Source of the DNA: Streptomyces chartreusis NRRL 3882
GTDB taxonomy: Bacteria > Actinomycetota > Actinomycetes > Streptomycetales > Streptomycetaceae
DNA length: 64,000 nucleotides
Reading direction: 5' to 3'
Assembly: GCF_900236475.1 (NCBI RefSeq)
Contig: NZ_LT963352.1
Span: 1-64,000, forward strand
Shown: piece after piece, positions 41,443 to 51,100 of the stretch
How positions within the stretch are numbered: the stretch's first letter is position 1
How the letters are laid out: each line of letters starts with the position of its first letter
Made by a program: the position numbers and the translations under genes
Notes under the pieces: model-generated
Told to the model about the DNA's origin: nothing
Databases searched by the model: none
The model's input: the letters and a program-made list of their open reading frames with translations, nothing else

Positions 41443-41794
41443 TTACTGGTCGGCTGTCGTCTCGGAGTTAGGGACGTGCTCGTGTTTTGCCGCGGCAAAG
41501 CACCGGCAGGCGGTGCCGCCGGTGTTGACGATGCGGCCGCCGCGCATGGCCTCCTTGAGCGAGTCGAGCGTGGCGACGGCGTCCGGGGTGTCGATTATTT
41601 CGTCCGGTATGGGCCTTCTCCTCTGCCTCTGTGCTGGCTTCACACAGTGCTCGCTGAGGATGCCTGTCCCAACTATGGGTTGTCACCGCAAAAGCCCGGT
41701 GGGACTCTGGCTTCGGGCGGAGAGCGACGCGCCAGCCATCGTAGAAGAGCAGGGTCTCTGCGACGCGGACCCCGGCCTGCCCCGATCCGGTCAT
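41443..41794 (-). pseudogene. Hypothetical protein, frameshifted
   Basis: The first frame (from 41794) gives MTGSGQAGVRVAETLLFYDG, WRVALRPKPESHRAFAVTTH and CEASTEAEEKAHTG; the natural continuation one frame over is RRPIPDEIIDTPDAVATLDS, LKEAMRGGRIVNTGGTACRC to a stop at 41443, which abuts the IS right end. Joined it would be about 115 aa. The last codons may be altered by the IS insertion. The family is not recognised. It lies 12 bases past the helicase stop on the same strand, so it was probably the last gene of that operon. Confidence 0.45.
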
Positions 41795-41805
41795 GGGCAG
41801 ACGCT

Positions 41806-43275
41806 TCAGGAGGCTGCCAGGCAGGTTCCAGTTCCGTCTGGGTGTTGGTTAATCCAGGACAGGCCGCCGAGGTCGAGGCGGCAGCGGGTACGGGTGACAG
41901 CCACATAGGCCAGGCGGGCTTCACTGTCGTCGATGGTGCGGGGCGCAGTATGGTCTGGTGGACTCGTGTCCCGGGGTGGGGTGAAATCGTCGGCAATCTT
42001 CACGCACGCCCATTCGCGACCTTTGGCCTTGTGCGCGGTGGAGACGCTGACTTGGGCCTGTGATTCGGGGACGAGCCGGGCCACGGCGGCGAGGATGGCG
42101 TCCGGACCGTGGGTATCGACGAGATCGACGAACGGCTGCAGGTCTCGTCCCGCTGGGTCGTGGGCAGCGTAGTCCTGCAGTTCACCCCAGGTGGGGAAGA
42201 GGACGAGTTCGGGGTGGAGGGTGCGGCGGCCTTCTTTCAGGTCACGGGCGGCTTGGGCGAGGACGCGCAGGCTGTCTCCTCCTCCGACCAAGCCGACGTG
42301 GCATCCGGCGTCCATCAGGGCCATGACTTGGGTCATGGCGCCGACGTTGGTGCGGCACAGGACCGCGTCCGGGTGGGCGACGAAGCCGAGTTTGGTGGGT
42401 ACGGTCTCGGCTCCGGTCAGGCGGATGGGGGCGTTGGCTAGGTCGAGCCAGCGGTTGGCTTCCGCGGCGAGCTGGGGCCCGAAGCGGAACGACTGCGAGA
42501 GGGTGAGCTGGGTTCCGTCGAAGCCGGTCATGACGTCTTTGGCTCCGCGCCAGTGGTAGATGGCTTGGGCGGAGTCGCCGACCATGACCAGTTGGGCGTG
42601 GCTGCGCTGGTTGAGGAAAATGTGCTCGACGACGGGGTTGGTGTCCTGCGCCTCGTCCAGGAGCAGGAAGTCGGTGTCGATTTGGGGCTGGGTGAGGGCC
42701 CAGATTTTCAGGTAATGGTCGTGGTCGAAGCGGACGGCGCCGTCATCGGGGTTTTGCAGGTCCTTCCAGGCTTTGTGGGCGAAGGGCAGGAGGTGAGCGG
42801 CGAGTTCACGGTGCAAATCTGTGTCTTCCAGGCCGCGGAGTTTGGGCACGTGGTGGCGCGTGATCTTGTCGTCGGCGGTATGGCAGAAGCGGGTGACGGT
42901 ACGCAGGACTGCGTTGGACAGGGCCCGTTGGGAAAGGTCGCGGTCTCCGATACGGATGGCTTTAGTGACGCCGAGGGCTTGTCCGGTCTGCCAGGCCGGG
43001 CGGCGGGGTGCGTTCAGGCGGTGGGCGTAGCGGTGGCCGACAGACGCGTAGGCGAGAGCGTGTGCTGTCTTGCACTGGACGGTGGCGGGGAAGCGGGCGC
43101 GTGCGTCCTGGGCCATGGCGCGGTTGTAGGCGAGATAGCGGCCGCAGCGTGGGGTGGTGCGGGCTAGCAGGGTGAGGGTGGTGGTCTTGCCGGTGCCGGC
43201 TCCGGCTTGCAGGGCGAGGTGGTCTCCGGTGTGGAAGGCGTCGGCTGCTGCTGTCTGTTCGTCGGTCGGGTTCAT
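41806..43275 (-). CDS. UvrD/Rep-like superfamily 1 helicase
   Basis: A 489-aa SF1A helicase. Motif I GAGTGKTTTL (25-34), motif Ia CKTAHALAYA, motif II FLLLDEAQDTNP (about 205-216), motif III GDSAQAIYHWRGA, motif IV LTLSQSFRFG, motif V VSTAHKAKGREW and motif VI YVAVTRTRCRLD are all present, so it should be active. At 489 aa it is shorter than UvrD, lacking most 1B/2B insertions, as in many phage- or plasmid-associated helicases. The ATG overlaps the upstream gene's TGA. It is third in an operon with the DUF6083 and ribbon-helix-helix-like genes, which hints at mobile DNA or defence rather than general repair. Confidence 0.88.
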   Translation of the reverse strand: MNPTDEQTAAADAFHTGDHLALQAGAGTGKTTTLTLLARTTPRCGRYLAYNRAMAQDARARFPATVQCKTAHALAYASVGHRYAHRLNAPRRPAWQTGQALGVTKAIRIGDRDLSQRALSNAVLRTVTRFCHTADDKITRHHVPKLRGLEDTDLHRELAAHLLPFAHKAWKDLQNPDDGAVRFDHDHYLKIWALTQPQIDTDFLLLDEAQDTNPVVEHIFLNQRSHAQLVMVGDSAQAIYHWRGAKDVMTGFDGTQLTLSQSFRFGPQLAAEANRWLDLANAPIRLTGAETVPTKLGFVAHPDAVLCRTNVGAMTQVMALMDAGCHVGLVGGGDSLRVLAQAARDLKEGRRTLHPELVLFPTWGELQDYAAHDPAGRDLQPFVDLVDTHGPDAILAAVARLVPESQAQVSVSTAHKAKGREWACVKIADDFTPPRDTSPPDHTAPRTIDDSEARLAYVAVTRTRCRLDLGGLSWINQHPDGTGTCLAAS

Positions 43276-43748
43276 CGTGTGGGTCCTTGCTGGGGGCGGG
43301 TGAGGGCGTGCCCGACGGCGGCCAGCAGATGCGCGGGTGTCGTGTCGGCGAGCAGGTGGTGTACGGCGCGGTCGAGGCGTTCGGCGCCTTGGTCTGCGTG
43401 CTCGGCCAGGGCTCGGTGGAGGGCCTCTCGTACGAAGCGTTCGGGGGTGAGGCCCGCATTTTGGGCGTCGCGTTCGAGGGCAGTGTGGATGGCGGGCGGG
43501 AAGGCGAGGTTGAGCAGGACGTGTCCGTGCGTGTCCGGGTAGTGGGTGGTGATCACGTCGATGGGCAGCCGGTCGGTGAGACGTCGGCGCAGGCGGTGGG
43601 CGGCGCGTTCGGGGGTTGTGGCGCCCGCGAGGGCCATGAGGCGGGTGGCGTCGTGGTTGGCGGCGAGCGGCCAAGCTTGGGTGGCGTGGCGGTGTTCGGC
43701 CGCCGTCAGGGGGCGGGTGAGGGCGATCTCCAAGGCGTGGTGGGGCAT
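43272..43748 (-). CDS. Small protein with ribbon-helix-helix-like segment
   Basis: A 158-aa protein. HVLLNLAFPPAIHTALERDA then LTPERFVREALHRALAEHAD has the strand-helix-helix rhythm of Arc/CopG DNA-binding proteins, and the N-terminus (EIALTRPLTAAEHRHATQAW) is helical. ATG 43748 is two bases from the upstream stop; its own TGA overlaps the helicase ATG. It probably regulates, or works with, the helicase. The assignment is tentative. Confidence 0.6.
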   Translation of the reverse strand: MPHHALEIALTRPLTAAEHRHATQAWPLAANHDATRLMALAGATTPERAAHRLRRRLTDRLPIDVITTHYPDTHGHVLLNLAFPPAIHTALERDAQNAGLTPERFVREALHRALAEHADQGAERLDRAVHHLLADTTPAHLLAAVGHALTRPQQGPTR

Positions 43749-43750
43749 CG

Positions 43751-44641
43751 TCACCGGCCTTTGAGGTGGCGGCCCGGAGGGTGGGGCATGCGGGTGCGGA
43801 TGTGTGCGGCGTGCAGGAGTGGGTCGAAGGGCTGCCAGCCGGCCAAGGCTAGGTCGGCGGCCCCGGGGGCGGCGGCGTGCTGGGGGCAGCGCTGGGCGCG
43901 CCAGCGTAGCTGCTCGCTGTAGGGCAGGTGGTTCAGGTCGTAGACGGCCATCAGGACGTTGGGGAGGGCCAGTTGACCGCGGTGGGATCCGGTGGGCATC
44001 AGTCTCCAGACACCGGCGGGTGCGGTGGGGGCGAGGACGGGGTGGGTGCAGCGGCGGCGGTGGCGCGTCTGGGCCACGCAGCGGATGTGTTCGATCGTGT
44101 TCTCGGCGAGGTAGCGGCACAGCAGCATCTGCACGACGGGGCGGGCCGGGTTGTCGGCGTCGGAGTCGGCGGCCTGTGTGGTGGCGGGGGCCGGTTCGGG
44201 GGCGAAGGCGCCGGTGTCGGTCAGGCGGCGGGTGTGGACGGCGAGCTGGCGGCGGAGCGCATCGAGGTGGGGGCCGGTTCGGCAGAGGGGGGTGCGGCGG
44301 GGGCAGAGTACGGCGTGCGGGATGCGGCACCACGGGCTGCCGTCACCGTGCGGGTAGGCGATGCCGCTGCTGAGGTGCCAGCGGCAGGATTCGGGGACGT
44401 GTGGGGTGGCCAGTTCGGTGGGGTGCAGTGCGATGGGCCGCTGGTCGGCGCGCTGGTAGAGGTCGATGCGGTTGCCGCACTGACGGCATCGGCCGCTTTG
44501 GCCGGTGCGCAGCAGGCGGCTGGGGCTGGTGCCGGCTACCTGCAAGGGGCGGGGGCGTCGGGTGGGGCGGCGGCTGCCGTCCCAGTGTCGGCCGGTGGGG
44601 GTGGGCGTGGTGCGCATGACCGGGACCGTGCCAGGCGACAC
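43751..44641 (-). CDS. DUF6083-family zinc-binding protein
   Basis: A 296-aa protein with the DUF6083 core SRLLRTGQSGRCRQCGNRID, PIALHPTELATPHVPESCRW and WCRIPHAVLCPRR, a Cys/His cluster likely to bind zinc. A Pro/Ala linker leads to a second domain (QMLLCRYLAENTIEHIRCVA, CTHPVLAPTAPAGVWRL), also Cys-containing. DUF6083 genes are frequent in Streptomyces, often beside helicases or regulators; the activity is unknown. Alternative ATG start at 44617. First gene of the helicase operon. Confidence 0.75.
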   Translation of the reverse strand: MSPGTVPVMRTTPTPTGRHWDGSRRPTRRPRPLQVAGTSPSRLLRTGQSGRCRQCGNRIDLYQRADQRPIALHPTELATPHVPESCRWHLSSGIAYPHGDGSPWCRIPHAVLCPRRTPLCRTGPHLDALRRQLAVHTRRLTDTGAFAPEPAPATTQAADSDADNPARPVVQMLLCRYLAENTIEHIRCVAQTRHRRRCTHPVLAPTAPAGVWRLMPTGSHRGQLALPNVLMAVYDLNHLPYSEQLRWRAQRCPQHAAAPGAADLALAGWQPFDPLLHAAHIRTRMPHPPGRHLKGR

Positions 44642-44788
44642 GCATTGATCCGCAACACTGCGGTGCGTGTGTCCCCCGGCCGGCTCAAGGGATCCGAACA
44701 GACGATCTAGCAGGCGACCTTATGTTCGGCGCCTGCTCGCCGGATCGGGTGATTTGCAGTGTGGCTCGAGGCGGGGGGGCGCAGGGCG

Positions 44789-45052
44789 TCAGGAGCCGTG
44801 TTCGCCAGGCGGGGTGTGGTCGTGGCAGAGGGTGCCGAGGAGGTGCTCGATGGGCACGTCAAAGGTGTGGGCGAGGGCATGCCAGGTGGTGACGCTGCCG
44901 GTGGTGCGCCCGTGCTCGAGGTCGATGAGGGTGCGCCGGGCCAGGCCGCTGCGGCCGGCGAGTTCGTCGAAGGTCCAGCCGCGTTCTCCCCGCAGGCGCG
45001 CGAGGTTGACGCGCAGCGCGGTGAGGTCCGGATCCGGCGGCAAGATCGTCAC
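44789..45052 (-). CDS. XRE-family repressor
   Basis: An 87-aa protein that is essentially one XRE helix-turn-helix: LTALRVNLARLRGERGWTFD, ELAGRSGLARRTLIDLEHGR, then TTWHALAHTFDVPIEHLLGT. The GTG at 45052 is chosen because the upstream frame (to 45124) would translate through two operator-like palindromes. Three copies of the palindrome lie upstream between this gene and the divergent gene at 45228, so autoregulation and control of that neighbour are likely. Confidence 0.8.
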   Translation of the reverse strand: MTILPPDPDLTALRVNLARLRGERGWTFDELAGRSGLARRTLIDLEHGRTTGSVTTWHALAHTFDVPIEHLLGTLCHDHTPPGEHGS

Positions 45053-45066
45053 CCCACCATCCGACG

Positions 45067-45148
45067 GTGCAGACCCCTGCCCTGTCAGTGCAGACTTCTG
45101 CACTATTTGCCAAGGTGGGATCACCGATCACGGTGCAGAGATCTGCAC
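45067..45148. promoter_or_regulatory. Three operator-like palindromes GTGCAG-N4-CTGCAC
   Basis: Copies at 45067-45082 (right arm CTGCCC, one mismatch), 45088-45103 and 45133-45148. The first two are spaced 21 bp centre to centre, two helical turns; the third is 45 bp further. They sit between the XRE gene and the divergent gene at 45228, the expected place for XRE operators. Confidence 0.7.
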
Positions 45149-45227
45149 TACCGTGCGTCTTCCGGTCCTCTGGCACAGGGGGCACCGGCCATTTCGGGGC
45201 GGACACAGACGGGAGGACGACGAGCCC

Positions 45228-46241
45228 ATGAGGCTTGCCGGCGCGCATGCTGCAGTGCGGCGCATCTGGACAGTGGAACTGCGGCCGCGAGCGGGCGGCC
45301 ACACTCTCATCTGCCCCACCTGCACCGCGCACACGTCGCCACTCACAGGGCCTTCCGCGCGGTCGGCCGTCATGGCTCATCTCGCCCGTCACGCCCGCGC
45401 CGACGCGCTGCCCGCATATCTGCGCAGCTGCCAGTGCCGGATGCGGGGTTGCGTGTGGCATCCGCGTCACCGCGGGTGTGCCGGGCCGGTGCTGCTCGCT
45501 CTCACTCGCGACCGCAGCGGCCGGACCTGGCGGCTGGCTGACAGCTGCGCGGCCTGCGCAGCGGCGACCAGCCACACCGCAGTCGTGCCCGACACCCTCC
45601 CGGGCGGCCCACGACCGCTCCCGCCCGCCTGTCCCTCCCCGTCTGGGCGTCAGCCCTGCCCTGGACTGCCCGAGCGGGTGCGGGTGCGGGAGATGCTCAC
45701 TTACCTTGGCACCGCGCTGCCTCGGTTCACCTCCCCCGCGGCCCGGCTGCTGGCCCTGCAGTGCGCGCTGCGCGCGGATGCCCTTGGTCGGGTCCGGCTG
45801 CCAGCAGGCCTGCTGCGAGGCATGCGTCTGCGCGCCAACGGCGAGTTGTGGCTGGAGCTGGCCCATGCCGGCTGGCTGGAGCTGCCGGACTTTCGCGCGC
45901 TGCCCTTGCAGTTGCGACTGCTCGATGCCGCGGTCCTGGACCAAGCTCCCGGCCGTCGGGCTCGCTGCCGTGCCGCCCACTGGGCCCTGCGCCCCGCGCC
46001 GTTGGCCCTGCCGGCCGCAGCGCCCGCCCTGCGGCTGGCCGCTCTCGTGCTGGCCACCCACTCCCCCACCGAGGCCGAGCACAGCCCCGACATGGACGTC
46101 CTCGCCCGCCTGTGCGGGCACTCCCCGCAGCAGACCAGAGAACTACTCGACCGGCTGGTGACCACAGGCACCCTGAGCGCATGGCAGCACAACCGAGTCA
46201 CCGACGAGGTGTTCTGGCAGTTGCCTCAGTCGCAGACATGA
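45228..46241 (+). CDS. Zinc-cluster protein with C-terminal helical/winged-helix region
   Basis: A 337-aa protein. The N-terminal part has paired cysteines (LICPTCTAHT; CQCRMRGCVWHPRHRGCAG; DSCAACAAA) likely to bind zinc. The middle is a Pro-rich linker. The C-terminal 190 residues resemble replication- or transcription-type winged helices (REMLTYLGTALPRFTSPAAR, LARLCGHSPQQTRELLDRLV). GGGAGGACGA precedes the ATG. It is divergent from the XRE gene and probably under its control through the palindromes between them. It is not recognised as a named family; a DNA-binding partner of the XRE protein is plausible. Confidence 0.65.
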   Translation: MRLAGAHAAVRRIWTVELRPRAGGHTLICPTCTAHTSPLTGPSARSAVMAHLARHARADALPAYLRSCQCRMRGCVWHPRHRGCAGPVLLALTRDRSGRTWRLADSCAACAAATSHTAVVPDTLPGGPRPLPPACPSPSGRQPCPGLPERVRVREMLTYLGTALPRFTSPAARLLALQCALRADALGRVRLPAGLLRGMRLRANGELWLELAHAGWLELPDFRALPLQLRLLDAAVLDQAPGRRARCRAAHWALRPAPLALPAAAPALRLAALVLATHSPTEAEHSPDMDVLARLCGHSPQQTRELLDRLVTTGTLSAWQHNRVTDEVFWQLPQSQT

Positions 46242-46465
46242 ACTCATGCCTGCAAGCCGCCTCGTTGGGCACCGGGTGCCGCAGCTTTTGAGGCCAGCGC
46301 CGGGCCAGCGAAAAGACCGGGAGGGAACAACTGGCTCCGTATGTCCGTACCATCTCTACACCAGAGCATCGTGCGGCACATGCGGGCTCCCGGCCGGGGC
46401 ACCGAGACCTCGCCGAAGTCAGGCATCCCCGCATCGCGGTCACACGCCGAGGAAAGGTCAGCATC

Positions 46466-47098
46466 ATGCCCGAGACAACAACTCCCGCCACGGAACTGGC
46501 ATCGCAGTACATCGCCCGAGTGACCGGCGACCTGGAGACCAATCTCAAGGAGCAGGAACGTATCAGTGCGGAGATCGCCTCCCTACAGGAGCAGCTTGCC
46601 TCCCTGCAGCATGACCACACCGTGCTGGTGAACATGCGCCAGGCGCTCGGCGTCTCAACGGCCCCTGTCGAGCCTGCGGTCGAGACCCAGAGCGCCAAGG
46701 TTCCCTCTCCACGGCGGAAGAAGGCCGGCGCTGCGCCCGGCGGAAAGCAGAAGGCGCGTAAGTCCTCTTCCCCGCCGGCCAAGAAGGCGGCAAAGCCTGC
46801 GGCCAAGGCGGCGAGTTCAGCGAAGGCGCCCCAGCCCACCCTGGTCGAGCTCATTCGCCGCCACCTCTCCGAGCAGAAGGAACCGCGCTCCGCGGCGGAG
46901 GTCGCCACCGCGCTCGGCCAGGCTCACCCTGATCGCGACTTCGCAGCCAAGATCGTGCGCCTCACGCTCGAGGGGCTCGTGGCCAAGAGCCAGGCGGAGC
47001 GCTCCAAGCAGGGCAGGTCCGTCTTCTACACCGCCCCCGCCCCGGAGTCGGCGGCTACGCCCGAAGCCGAGGCTCAGCGCGAACCCACTGATAGCTGA
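46466..47098 (+). CDS. Coiled-coil / winged-helix regulator-like protein
   Basis: A 210-aa protein: an N-terminal coiled coil (LETNLKEQERISAEIASLQE, QLASLQHDHTVLVNM), a Lys/Ala/Pro-rich histone-tail-like linker (GGKQKARKSSSPPAKKAAKP), and a C-terminal winged helix (TLVELIRRHLSEQKEPRSAA, KIVRLTLEGLVAKSQAERSK) ending in an acidic tail. The linker suggests nonspecific DNA contact and the coiled coil oligomerisation. GAGGAAAGG precedes the ATG. It stands alone and ends before a strong convergent hairpin. Confidence 0.75.
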   Translation: MPETTTPATELASQYIARVTGDLETNLKEQERISAEIASLQEQLASLQHDHTVLVNMRQALGVSTAPVEPAVETQSAKVPSPRRKKAGAAPGGKQKARKSSSPPAKKAAKPAAKAASSAKAPQPTLVELIRRHLSEQKEPRSAAEVATALGQAHPDRDFAAKIVRLTLEGLVAKSQAERSKQGRSVFYTAPAPESAATPEAEAQREPTDS

Positions 47099-47157
47099 CG
47101 GTGCAGGAGGCAATGCCGAGGCGCCCTACCAGCAGGCCACAGCTCACTCATATACGA

Positions 47158-47192
47158 CGGAGCTCCGCCAGAGTGGTCAAGGCGGAGCTCCG
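47158..47192. terminator. Bidirectional terminator hairpin
   Basis: Arms 47158-47169 and 47181-47192 pair perfectly over 12 bases with an 11-base loop, between the convergent genes ending at 47098 and 47235. Confidence 0.7.
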
Positions 47193-47234
47193 AGGTGCCA
47201 CAGGAATCAGATGGTTAGGCCTTCGAGGTCGCGC

Positions 47235-47459
47235 TCACAGCTCGATAGGCCTGTAAGCAAGAGCTGCATCCACTACTTGCTCCGCCGTGGCCTCTTCTGT
47301 CAACCCCTCCGACTCAGGATAGTAAATCAAGTCAAGCACCCTGGGGTGCGGCACGCTCTTCTCGAGCAACTCGACCATCTCTTCCTCGTCCTCTTCGCTG
47401 ATTTCCGCAGCCATAAATTTGCGAACGATCTCAACAAGCTGTTCGCGGGAGGTGCTCAT
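47235..47459 (-). CDS. Colicin/pyocin-type immunity protein
   Basis: A 74-aa acidic protein. LVEIVRKFMAAEISEEDEEE, MVELLEKSVPHPRVLDLIYY then PESEGLTEEATAEQVVDAAL matches the E-group colicin and S-pyocin immunity family, including the conserved (V/I)PHP and (D/N)L-I-(F/Y)YP segments that bind nuclease toxins of HNH or related type. GGGAGAA precedes the ATG. No matching DNase toxin is adjacent; the nearest toxin is the RHS protein upstream with an unrelated tip. It is probably an orphan immunity gene kept after toxin-tip replacement. Confidence 0.85.
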   Translation of the reverse strand: MSTSREQLVEIVRKFMAAEISEEDEEEMVELLEKSVPHPRVLDLIYYPESEGLTEEATAEQVVDAALAYRPIEL

Positions 47460-47911
47460 ATTTTCTCCCGGCCCCTGCGGCCGCAGAACCGGCTCCACGG
47501 CACGGCGCCGCAGCAGCCCGGGCCGCCGACGAGGCGCCCGCTCACCTGCTCGCCTTCGACCTGCTGCACCTCGCGGGGACGGAAACGATCGCAGCAGCCA
47601 CGGACGACCAAACGGCATGCCAGAGTTGCACGTGCAGTAAGCGGCCGCACGGACCGACCGTTCGGCCAAGCCGGGCGACCAGGCGTGCGGCTGCACGGCT
47701 ACCTGACGTACACCTATCGCACTGCTTGAAGCGCTGCGCGCCAGCTGCCAGCTTCAGCGGTATGAGCACGGCATGTGGACGTCGAGCAGAGGATGATCGA
47801 GCAAGGTGAGTCTCCATGCTCACGTGCCCCACCATTCTGAGGGCGGCCAGTCATCGTCGGCCACCCTCAGGCCATTACGTCAGTCGATAATACGGAGTGC
47901 TGGACACTCCC
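47460..47911. other. Gene-free stretch between two immunity genes
   Basis: About 450 bases with no supportable gene; frames are Arg/Pro-rich. This is where a displaced toxin-tip cassette would be expected, but no recognisable toxin fragment was found. Confidence 0.45.
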
Positions 47912-48166
47912 TTACTCGTAGACCCGTGCAGCCGCCACTAGTTTTGCCACAGTGGCCCAGGTTTCGCCTGAGGGGAGTGGCTTTCCAGACCTCCGAAAAA
48001 CCTCATCGCAGTCCGAAATCCAAGCGGACATCGCCTCCAGAAGTGCTGGAATATCCACATTCTCCCACCCTTCCGGATTGTCTGTGAAATCCTGGGCGGC
48101 AGACAAGAGGAAGTTGGACAAGGCTTCTCGATCGTTAACCGAGTTTGCTTCTTGCCAGAAATCCAC
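47912..48166 (-). CDS. Immunity protein adjacent to the RHS toxin (DUF7660-like)
   Basis: An 84-aa acidic protein: ALSNFLLSAAQDFTDNPEGW, ENVDIPALLEAMSAWISDCD, then VFRRSGKPLPSGETWATVAK. The N-P-x-x-W-E-N-x-x-(I/L)-x-x-(F/L)-L-E-A-(M/L)-x-x-W pattern is that of small DUF7660-type proteins found beside polymorphic toxins. The GTG start is two bases after the RHS stop, with GAGG upstream, so it is coupled to the toxin gene. The natural role is to neutralise the ParB-like tip of the RHS protein; this is inferred from position. Confidence 0.75.
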   Translation of the reverse strand: MDFWQEANSVNDREALSNFLLSAAQDFTDNPEGWENVDIPALLEAMSAWISDCDEVFRRSGKPLPSGETWATVAKLVAAARVYE

Positions 48167-48168
48167 AA

Positions 48169-51100
48169 CTACCTCACTCTGATCGATGTTCCGTCGTTCT
48201 TAGTGGTAAATTTCCAGGCTTCTTGCTCGACTTGGCGCGGGGTGGCCTTGACAAATTGCACAGGGACACCTGCCTCCTTAAACGCATACAAGCGCCTGTT
48301 ATCGAGAGAATAAATGTTTCCGTCTCGCTCGAATACACGAATCGGAGCAATATCCTCTGCTCTCTTTTCCCCGCTTCTCAACTGAGCCACAGTCTCATCG
48401 AGAGAACGGCCATCCTTGTAACTTCCCTTGATACTGTCCTGGGTATACCGAATTTTCTCGGGGTTCATTTTACCGGCAACCGGCAGCCCACGCGGCGGTC
48501 CCGGCTTGGGGCGACCAGCACCGCCAGGCCCTACCGGGACAGTGTTGTATTTCGCATCCTCACACGGGTACCCAGGGTTACATACAGGCCCTTCGATAAG
48601 CCTCCGGAGGAGTTCCCCTATGCCCAGCTCCGGCTGGGGGCCATAGAGGTCGAATGAGCCGTACGGGTTGTTATTGCCCTTGTTTTCCTTCTTATCCCCC
48701 GGCCCGGTAACCACCTTGCACATTCCGGTCGGGCTCATACCGGTACATGAGTAGCGAGGACCGCTGTTGATGCTCCCGGAGCTATCGGTGCTCGCCGTTC
48801 CACCACCGAGGCCAACGCTTTCGCGTGTCCCGTCGTAGGGGCCGTCATAGGGCGGCGGGCCATAACGTTTATCCGGCTTCTGGTGCCCCAGCTTGCCGCC
48901 GTCATCGGGCATGCAGTGACCGTTGCCAGGGTCTATGCACAAACCTGTCGGATCGCTGAATGTGACAGGCGTGTTGTTCGCGTAGGCATAGCCGTTGAGG
49001 GACTGGTGCTGATCGACGGCGAGTATCGGATCGACGCTGATGAACTGGCCGATCGACGGGTCGTACTGGCGGGCGCCGACGTGAGTGAGACCCGTGGATG
49101 CGTCCGACGGCTTGCCGAGGAAGGCCTTGTCGTCGGGCCATGTGGTCGCCTTCGGGCCCCGTACATCACCGAAGGGTGTGCTGAAACGCTTAGTGATCGC
49201 GTACGTGCTCGCCTCGAGGGCAATGCTTGATGTGCCGTGGTGGTCTGCGGCCAGGAAGTTGAGCTTCGTGCCCGAGGTGCCCGACGCCGCCGTGCGCACC
49301 GCGATGGTTTGGCCATTGGCGGTGTAGTAGCGCGTGCCGGAGAGGGTCTTCGTCGTGCCCTTGACTGTCAGGCGGATCTCGTTGCCGCCGGGCAGGTAGA
49401 GGACGGTGTCGCCATCACCCTTTGCTCTGCGCAGTAGCAGTTCGCCGGCTGCGTCGTGGAGGTAGGTGGTCTCCTTCGTGCTCTCGGTGAGTTTGGTCAG
49501 TTCACCTTCGTTGTTCCAGGCCAGTGTCTGCTGGGCTGTCGGACCGGGGCGGGAGGTGGTGTTGCCGCTGCTGTCGTAGGAGTAGCTGCCGGTCCGGGCG
49601 CCGGTGGTCTTGTCCAGCGTGTGCGGCTTGGTGTCCTTCGTCGTGTCGTCGTAGGTGTAGGTGGTGGTCTGGTCACCTGAGGAGGTGTGCTTGGTTTCGG
49701 TCTTGCGCTGTCCAGCCGGGTTGTAGGTGTAGGAGGTCCAGTAGGGGGCTGAGCCGTCGATGTTGGCCATCACCCGCCCGGAGGCTGTGCAGTCCGCGAC
49801 CTTGGGGGTCCAGGCCTCGGTCAGACGGCGGTAACCGTCGTAGGCGAAGCACTGGTAGTCCGCTTTGGCCGTTCCGCCCTGGGTGGTGCCGTCGAAGATG
49901 GACGTGACGTTGCCGGCGTCGTCCTGGGTGAACTTCAGCTCCTGGGGCATGTAGCCGTGCACGTCATCGGTGACGTAGGAGCGGGTGAGACGGCGGGTGC
50001 CCGGCTCGTGGTCCCAGTTGAGATATGCCTTTTTCGACGAGGTCGCGGGATCCATCCCGAGGGCGAGTTGGCGCAGATCGCCCTGAGGGGAAAACGTGGC
50101 GCTCTGGAGATAGCCGGTGGTGCCGCTGGAGGTGATCTGGTGGCCGGTCGAGTCGTACTTGTAGGAGACCGTCTCGGAGGGCAGCCCTCCAATGGCCGGC
50201 GCGGCGTACTGGCTGGTCGTCCCGTCCAGGTTGAAGCCGGTGCTGAACGACAGGCTCTTCGGCACGCCGGCGGTCACCAGAGGCTCGGTGTCGGGCAGCA
50301 GCAGCTGGCTGCCGGTGACCTGGTAGAGGTTGTCGTAGGCGGTGACCTTCTGGGTGTATGCCTTGCCGGTGAGGCCGCCGTCGTAGCGGACCGCGGTGTC
50401 TTGCTGCCCCTTGGCGAGGGTGTCGAATGTCCAGGCTGCGAGCTTGTTGGTGTCCGTCTTGGCGACCTGCCACATGCCTGTCTTGCGGCCGAGGTCGTCG
50501 TACTCGTAGAGCAGTTTCTTGTTGGTGTCGGCGTTCGGCGTGGTGCTGACGGCCTGGTCGAGGGTGTTGTATTCGGTGGTGCTCTTGCCCTTGGCCGGGT
50601 CTGTTGCCGTGACCTGTCGGCCGAACAGGTCGTAGGTGTAGGACCACTTGGCCTGGTCAGGGCCTGTGATGGTTTCCTGCTGGCCTGCTGGCGTGTAGCT
50701 GAGAGTGGTTTTGGTGAAGTCGGTTCCAGTCGGTTGCGGGCCGCCGTACTCACGGCGTTCGGTTGTTTGGCCCAGGGCGTTGGTCACTTCTGCGGTGGCC
50801 TGGCCGCCGTTGGGGGCGCTGGTGCTGACCGTGTCACCGGTATAGGAGGTGGTGGTCGTCCAGCGGGTGGTGCCGTGTGTCTTGGTGACCGCCTTGATCG
50901 GGCGGCCGGCGCCGTCGTAGGTGGTGTCCGTCTGAATCGGTGCCTGACCGGCGGAGGTTTGCACCGGGGTGGATGTGGGGGCTGAGGTGCTGTCCCAGAT
51001 GTCCGACTGCTGGCTGGCCGCCAGGCCTCTGGTGTCGTAGAGGTTCAGCGAGACGAGCCGACCGCCTTGCGGGGTCGGTGACTGGGTCTGGCGGGTGCGC

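Larger units (their letters stand above)
40556..41443 (+). mobile_element. Complete IS5-family (IS427-type) insertion sequence
   Basis: An 888-bp element. Ends share CTGATCGTT (left from 40557, right as the complement ending 41442) with imperfect extension, flanked by TA at 40554-40555 and 41444-41445. Two plus-strand transposase frames are complete. Confidence 0.85.
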
